Positions 58,539 to 64,000 of a stretch of DNA of 64,000 nucleotides are shown one piece after another (within the stretch, counting starts at the first letter, position 1; each line of letters opens with the position of its first letter). The notes below the pieces were generated by a model. That model saw nothing but the letters and a program-made list of their open reading frames with translations. It was not told where the DNA came from and did no database searches. A program made the position numbers and the translations under genes. The stretch is from Apteryx mantelli (Eukaryota; Chordata; Aves; Apterygiformes; Apterygidae), in NCBI RefSeq assembly GCF_036417845.1, contig NC_089981.1, positions 4,047,501 through 4,111,500 of the forward strand, read 5' to 3'.

Positions 58539-61500
58539 CATGTGTAAAAAAACAAGCAAAAAACTCCTGCCCTGGAAATCCACCAGCCTTACCCTCCCAA
58601 GCCTGCAGTTCTGCGTCATGCCATCACACCATATTTCCATACCACAGCAATGCAGGAGGCCAGGCTCCATGATTACTCTTTCAAATGCTCATAGGTGTGA
58701 AACACTTGGGGAAAACATACAGGAAGACTTCCTTACTGAGCTTTAGCTGTATGCAAGTGACCTATTTAAAGCTAATCAGGCTTCCTCTGTGTTCATCAGA
58801 GAGAAAGAAGTTAGCATCTTCACAGAGCGCTTCTTCCTTAGGGTTGGTTGAATCATCTCCAGGAACTGCCTGTCTCTCTCCGTTGAGTCCAGAGGAGGGT
58901 TAGATGACTAGATTAGATTCAGACAAAGCTTTTAGGTGCTTCCTGGTAGATGACATGAGCATTTTCACCCACAGTCCTCCCTAATTTCTCCCTTTTATCT
59001 CTACTGAGAGATCTCAAACCACCTAGGCACCAGCATGAGGTCCTTCAGTAGGATGCCTGAATTTAGGTGAGAAGAACTGAATCCTAAGAGTCAGTTACTC
59101 TAACACAAACAGATAATGCAACTCCCTGTATTTCTCTTGTTTCCAGATGTTGAACTTTTGATGTATTTGGTGACATAATCAATACATTCATAATGGATAA
59201 TTTGCTGAAGGAGCACAGTAACTTAATTCCTGCAAGGTGGAAGTTTCACAGTTATTCAATTCACCTCACAGAAGAAAATCCTCTTGTCTTCCCTTTACTC
59301 TGCTTCCCCAAATACTTGTGCTGCCTCCCCAGCTATAATACTGGATTGTGTCACTTCCTCCTTTACCTATGGATGTCCCCTTGTATGACTTTTCATAATT
59401 AACTTGTGCAGGAGAATTATGACAATTTTCAGAAAAGTTTTTTAAAATATAGCGCCCTACTATGGCTAAAGAAAATCCAACAAATAAAATAGCCGTCTTC
59501 AACTTACCGGAAGACATCAGCACCAGAGTATACGGGTTTACATACACTCAGGTTTGTGCCTTCGCCATCTGGTGGCAAAGCACGATCATAGCGTGTCCAC
59601 AGAGCTGAGAAAGTTTTTGGACCGTATATATTTGTATGAAAATGGGGATTCTAAATTAATAAGTAAGATGGTTGAGAAAGTTTCCGTTTTTCAACGTTTA
59701 TTGATAATACCATCAGTTATATATACACATCATTTGGAGAGCTTCTATTTTGTAAATAGGTGATACTTATTGTTTACTGCTGCTACTTGTTTTAATGTAT
59801 TATCTTGTATTATATTGTACTGACCAACATTGCATTGCATCATATCTGAGTGTTGTGGCACAAAAATATCCGACATGCTCTTTTCAGATAGTTGACTATG
59901 CATCTAGTCATAGGCTTGAGCAAAAGGCTGTCCCAGCTTATTGCAGTTAGAGCTGAGCACATTGATTGATCTTACCCAAATTTAAACCTCTGCAGCAGAT
60001 TTGAGTTCATCTGACCTCACCAATCTAATCTTCCTTTAAGGTATAAAAAAAAAGGGCACTTCTTGGGCACTGTTCATCTTTTCTTAGAAGAGGCATCTTC
60101 ATACCCCGGGATCCATGAATCTTCTTCGTAAACTATGAAGAACACGAGATGAACAGCTTAGGTGAAGGCGATTACTTCTGAGATCATATCTCTTACATCA
60201 TAGACAGCCAAAGCGCATACAGCAAAAAACCTCACATCTTGTCCTTCCAACTGGGGAATCCAAGTCAGTGAGTGTAATTATAACCTGGTTACTTTCTCAT
60301 GTATCCTGAAATATTGGAGCTGAGAAAGATATCTGAGCCATATTACATACTAAGATCAAATTAAAAAAAAAATTACTTCTTCTTTTTTCTAACTCTTACA
60401 TTATGTAGGAGGGGATTTACTAGTTGCACTGGTTAGTATGAAATTTGCGTTTTCCTGGCCTTAGAAATTAGTAGCTGAAAGATCTATTTCCCATCTCTAG
60501 TTTCTTTGCTATGAAGGATGGCCATTCATTTTCTTACACCCACTGCTTAATCCTGCCTGCTACAACAGTGGATTTCAACACAGGTGGAGTTGCTTGCTTT
60601 CTCAACTGGGAAGTAACATCTGTGTTCACTTTGGAAGTTCTTGTATGATCCAAGCATAAGTTGCTATGTAATTGCTTGCAAGTCATCTTCTTCTTTTTTA
60701 TTTTCCCCCAATAAGGACTGGATTATTTACCAGATTTGCTTCTAGACCCTTGATCTCCAGATGTCTATACATACATATAGAAGCTCCATCGTTAACCAGA
60801 TGAAAGCCTGTTCAGATCTCCTTCTTTTTCAGAGTGCTGGGTATTACCAAGAGTGGAATAAATCCAAATCTTCTCAACATTTTGGAAAGAGACCATCTCT
60901 GTTATACAAAACTGAAATAACAGAGATAGATAAAGTCTGTTTCTATTTAAAAGTAGACTGAAATTTAGCAAAACATCATGTCAGGACAATGTGGAACTAG
61001 AAGGTTACAGTCTAGGAATCCTAGAATAGCCTCATTTTCACACGTATTCTTTGTGGCTTGTATGTCCAATTTATTGATAGAATTGATACAGCAGCAGCAG
61101 ACTGTAGTGATGTATTCTTCCGTGCAAACAAATTGCAGTTACTTACCTTTGGTTTAATAAAGACATGATAAGTGAAAATGGATATGAATTTAACTCTTTT
61201 CATAGTCGTGGAGTTTAAGTGCAGCTGACATCTACTCTGGAATATCATTGTAATCCCATGCAGACAAATGCATGTGAAACCTTATTTTCCCCAGAGATGC
61301 TGACCATCCATTTCTGTCTTCACAGGTAACTCTGTATATCCTGCACACCTTCAAAAGTCAGCTCATGAATTCATACGTCCATGTACCTACTAGTCAGACA
61401 GTCAGTTTGTTATGAGAGTGAATGGAGCTTGGTTTGGTGCAGGAACGAGCAGAATTAATCAAAGAATGTTTTCTATCAGACATTTGTCTAGTAGAATGCC

Positions 61501-64000
61501 ATCAAGTTGACTGGAAACAGTTGGAATCCAACCAGCGGACTTTAATATCTTTTTCTGAATACAAAAAAAATATTAGTATCACAGTTATACATATGGCAGT
61601 GAAGGAATAGTTGGTTTATTTGTAATAAATCTGGAGTAGCTCTACATGCATATGGCTGCTTATGGAATTCATCTCACCTAGAGATATACCTTTAAGCATG
61701 CCTTTGTTTCTGTCTTCCATCTTAGTTTCTTCTCAATAGGGAGGGGGAGGAAAAAAAAGTAACAGGTGTTTTTACAGAATGGTTCATCTAAGTATCTTAG
61801 ACATCTGCTACATGATGAGATGAGTTATGCCACAGAAGTGCCCATTTTTCCTTCCTTTTCCCTGTTCAGGATGTGTAGAATGATAAGTTCAGGAGGCTGC
61901 AGCCAGGGCCTGTCCCTCTGGCCCTGAGCCAGGTGGGCAGAGAAGACCTGGAGATGGTAGCCGAGTTCAACCAAGAGTCCAGATGACCAGGAGAGTTCCT
62001 GGTGATGAAGCAGGTGTGAGGTCAAGCTGAGAAGTCAGCCTGCGGGTCAGAGCCAGGATCAGGCCTGGTGATGGTAACCAGGGACCGAGAGAGTCCAGTG
62101 CCTACTGGGCAGGCCCAAAGTGACAAGATAGGTCCAGGGTCAAGCTGGGAAGTCAGTCCACAGGGCAGGGTCCAGAGCAATGGAGTCTGCACGCTGAGCT
62201 GAGCTGGAGATCAGTGCTCCTCTAGGGTAGCTCAGACAGAAACTGAAGGCCCAGGGTTGAGCTTAAATGGGGCTCCTGGGCCCATGGGCAGGAGGTGCAA
62301 GTAGCTGCCTCAGGCGAGGATGATCAGGCCCATTAAGGCCTGTTAGTGCCCTCAGACCCTGAAAACAGTAGTAATATTAAATATTAAATATTAAAAATTA
62401 AAAACTTTTCTGTAATAGCAAGAGCTACAGCTTTACTGTGAGAAAGTACAATTGTGACACTTTTGAAGGTGATTATTTTCACCTAAGTTTTTACTTTCAA
62501 GTTTGATGCCTTGAAGACATCCCAGCTTTGTTTTCAACTGTTGCTAACTAGTACCGGTTCAGCAGTATTGCTTCCATGTTCTGTTTCCATTCCCTTACCT
62601 CATACATCCTTGTAGTCTTTTTTTTCCTGACTCCCAGTCTGAAGGTGATCATTAACCTTTCAGCAAAAGTGGGTCACATTCATCAGGCACCTTAGACTGT
62701 TTACAGTATTAGTGATGTGGGCGACTCGAGTCTTCGATGCAAGAACAAAGTTACCACACAGCAGGTGGTCCTGAGGGACAGCCTACCCTCTTTTGTTGTG
62801 GGTGAATATCCTTGAACCAATTCACATTCATTGCAGGCTAAAAATGTGCACACAGAAGAATTTTTTACAAATGCTGAGGCTGGGATTCATCTTACTTAAG
62901 TTTAGACTTCTGTTAATAAGCTGCCAAAGCATAAACCAAACTTGTAGGCTCTTTCTATAGCTCATGAAGGCAAATAAAAGTCTGTTTGCCTCCATAGTTT
63001 GATCACACCTGTCTCTGTCTCCCTTGAAAGGTCTATATTTATATCTATGAATTACAGGAAGAGTGTAGAGTGACCAGCTCAGGTTTATGGAATTATTTCA
63101 AGTCCCCGTTAATGCAGCTTAATGCTGCCCTGAGTTCTGGTTTTGTATCACATTCCATCTGACTCAGGGAGCTGGCTCACAGAGAACAAAAAGCCACTGG
63201 CTTCAGTAGAGAAAGACTTCAGTCTCAGCTGCTTTGGCCATGGAAGTAGCACAGAGAAGGAAATAGAACCTGCTATAACACTGCCTCAACACACAGAGTT
63301 ATTAGACAAATGGGTGTAAGACCATTTTTCCCTATCCTTAGGAAGGACTGCAAGTAAAGGTCCCATAAAAAGCTACACTCCCTCTCACTGGGGGTCATCA
63401 CTCAGAGCAACCCATTCTGCCCATCCTGAACCACTTAGACCCCTTAATGTGTAAACGTAGTGTCTGAGGAAGAAATATGTTCCACTCTTCCATATCCATA
63501 GCTTTATCATTAAGACTGACAGGTGTCGTTAAGGAATAACCAGTCAGTTCCCAGAGCAACTCTGGCAGCATCTAGAAGTACAAATTTTCTGCAAGCAAAC
63601 GTTTTCATGCTTCCTAGAATACCATGGAGGTTTCAGATATTCCTGACTAAACTGTGAGAGAGGACTACAGCAAAGAAAGATAAATAACCCAGACAAGCAA
63701 TACCTGTTGATCCACTTTTAACCCAGCTATCTCCTGAACACCACGGCTTTCACATAGTCTAGACGAGAACTCCGGAAGCCATTACATTGCCAGTCTAATG
63801 CAGTCTGGAAGAGGACTCGGTCCAATGCAAATACATTGCAGACCTCACGGTGCAGCCCAAACAGACGAGCTTCCCTCACTCATCATCTTACACATGGCAC
63901 TGCACATTCCTTGTCCCGGGAGTCGCCCCCACTCCACAACACGAGCAGCCACTGTAAGCACAGTCTAACTAAGGCTGCGTTACCTGGGACATTTCTGCCT

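Larger units (their letters stand above)
55605..64000 (+). repeat. Segmental duplication, copy B (direct repeat of 4277-15452)
   Basis: Matches copy A from CCACACCAGG to the window's end in the same orientation, shortened by the two missing segments and by small indels, such as a pentamer array of two units instead of five and a 13-bp loss near 63000. I recognise no gene in this copy; the OR pseudogene of copy A is absent. The microsatellite at about 57507-57547 and the 20-bp duplication at 58499 are specific to B in form. Confidence 0.95.

Noticed and set aside
1..64000. CRISPR arrays, bacterial operons, tRNA or rRNA genes
   Set aside because: None seen; the window is animal nuclear DNA and direct repeats here are microsatellites, minisatellites or segmental copies.

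Overview
This is vertebrate nuclear DNA, almost certainly from a bird. The evidence is a reversed CR1 3' end at 17376, starting with the avian-type AGAATCATAGAATCATTTAG, plus intronless olfactory-receptor (OR) genes, multi-exon coding with GT-AG introns and an isolated CpG island. I cannot name the species. Nothing bacterial (operons, ribosome binding sites, CRISPR) is present.

Layout. 1-4276 is unique flank with no gene I recognise. 4277-15452 is copy A of a direct segmental duplication; copy B is 55605-64000 and runs off the window. Copy A carries two segments that B lacks: 4627-5921, and about 12328-13835, which holds an OR pseudogene. 15453-38700 is an OR-cluster landscape with a second OR pseudogene (19228-20244), a truncated OR4-type fragment (23405-23713), one intact OR4-type receptor (28315-29250, minus) and a degenerate minisatellite near 34.2-34.9 kb. 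38702-39409 is a MAS-related GPCR pseudogene with three in-frame stops. 40320-41060 is a strong CpG island with no gene I can assign. 41604-52476 (minus) is a multi-exon gene of the ATAD2 AAA+ ATPase family. 52.5-55.6 kb is GC-rich, purine-rich and minisatellite-bearing DNA ending at the duplication breakpoint.

The central discovery is the ATAD2-like gene. I rebuilt 21 candidate exons from splice sites, reading phase and recalled ATAD2 homology. The reading phase closes from a start codon at 52476 to a TAA at 41604, with two uncertain spots (exon 15 and the exon 18 donor). The first AAA+ module keeps its Walker A, Walker B and arginine-finger region. I find no bromodomain, and the long ATAD2 N-terminus is missing. 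The exon carrying the YxLRxRK..xYQxPLE segment is present four times in a roughly 236-bp tandem array. The three complete copies have symmetric 1-1 phase, so each could be included or skipped without breaking the frame.

Functionally, the window mixes a mostly decayed chemosensory cluster (one intact OR, three dead ORs, one dead MRGPR) with a diverged, possibly active chromatin ATPase paralog, flanked by recent duplications. No pathway linking the two is implied.
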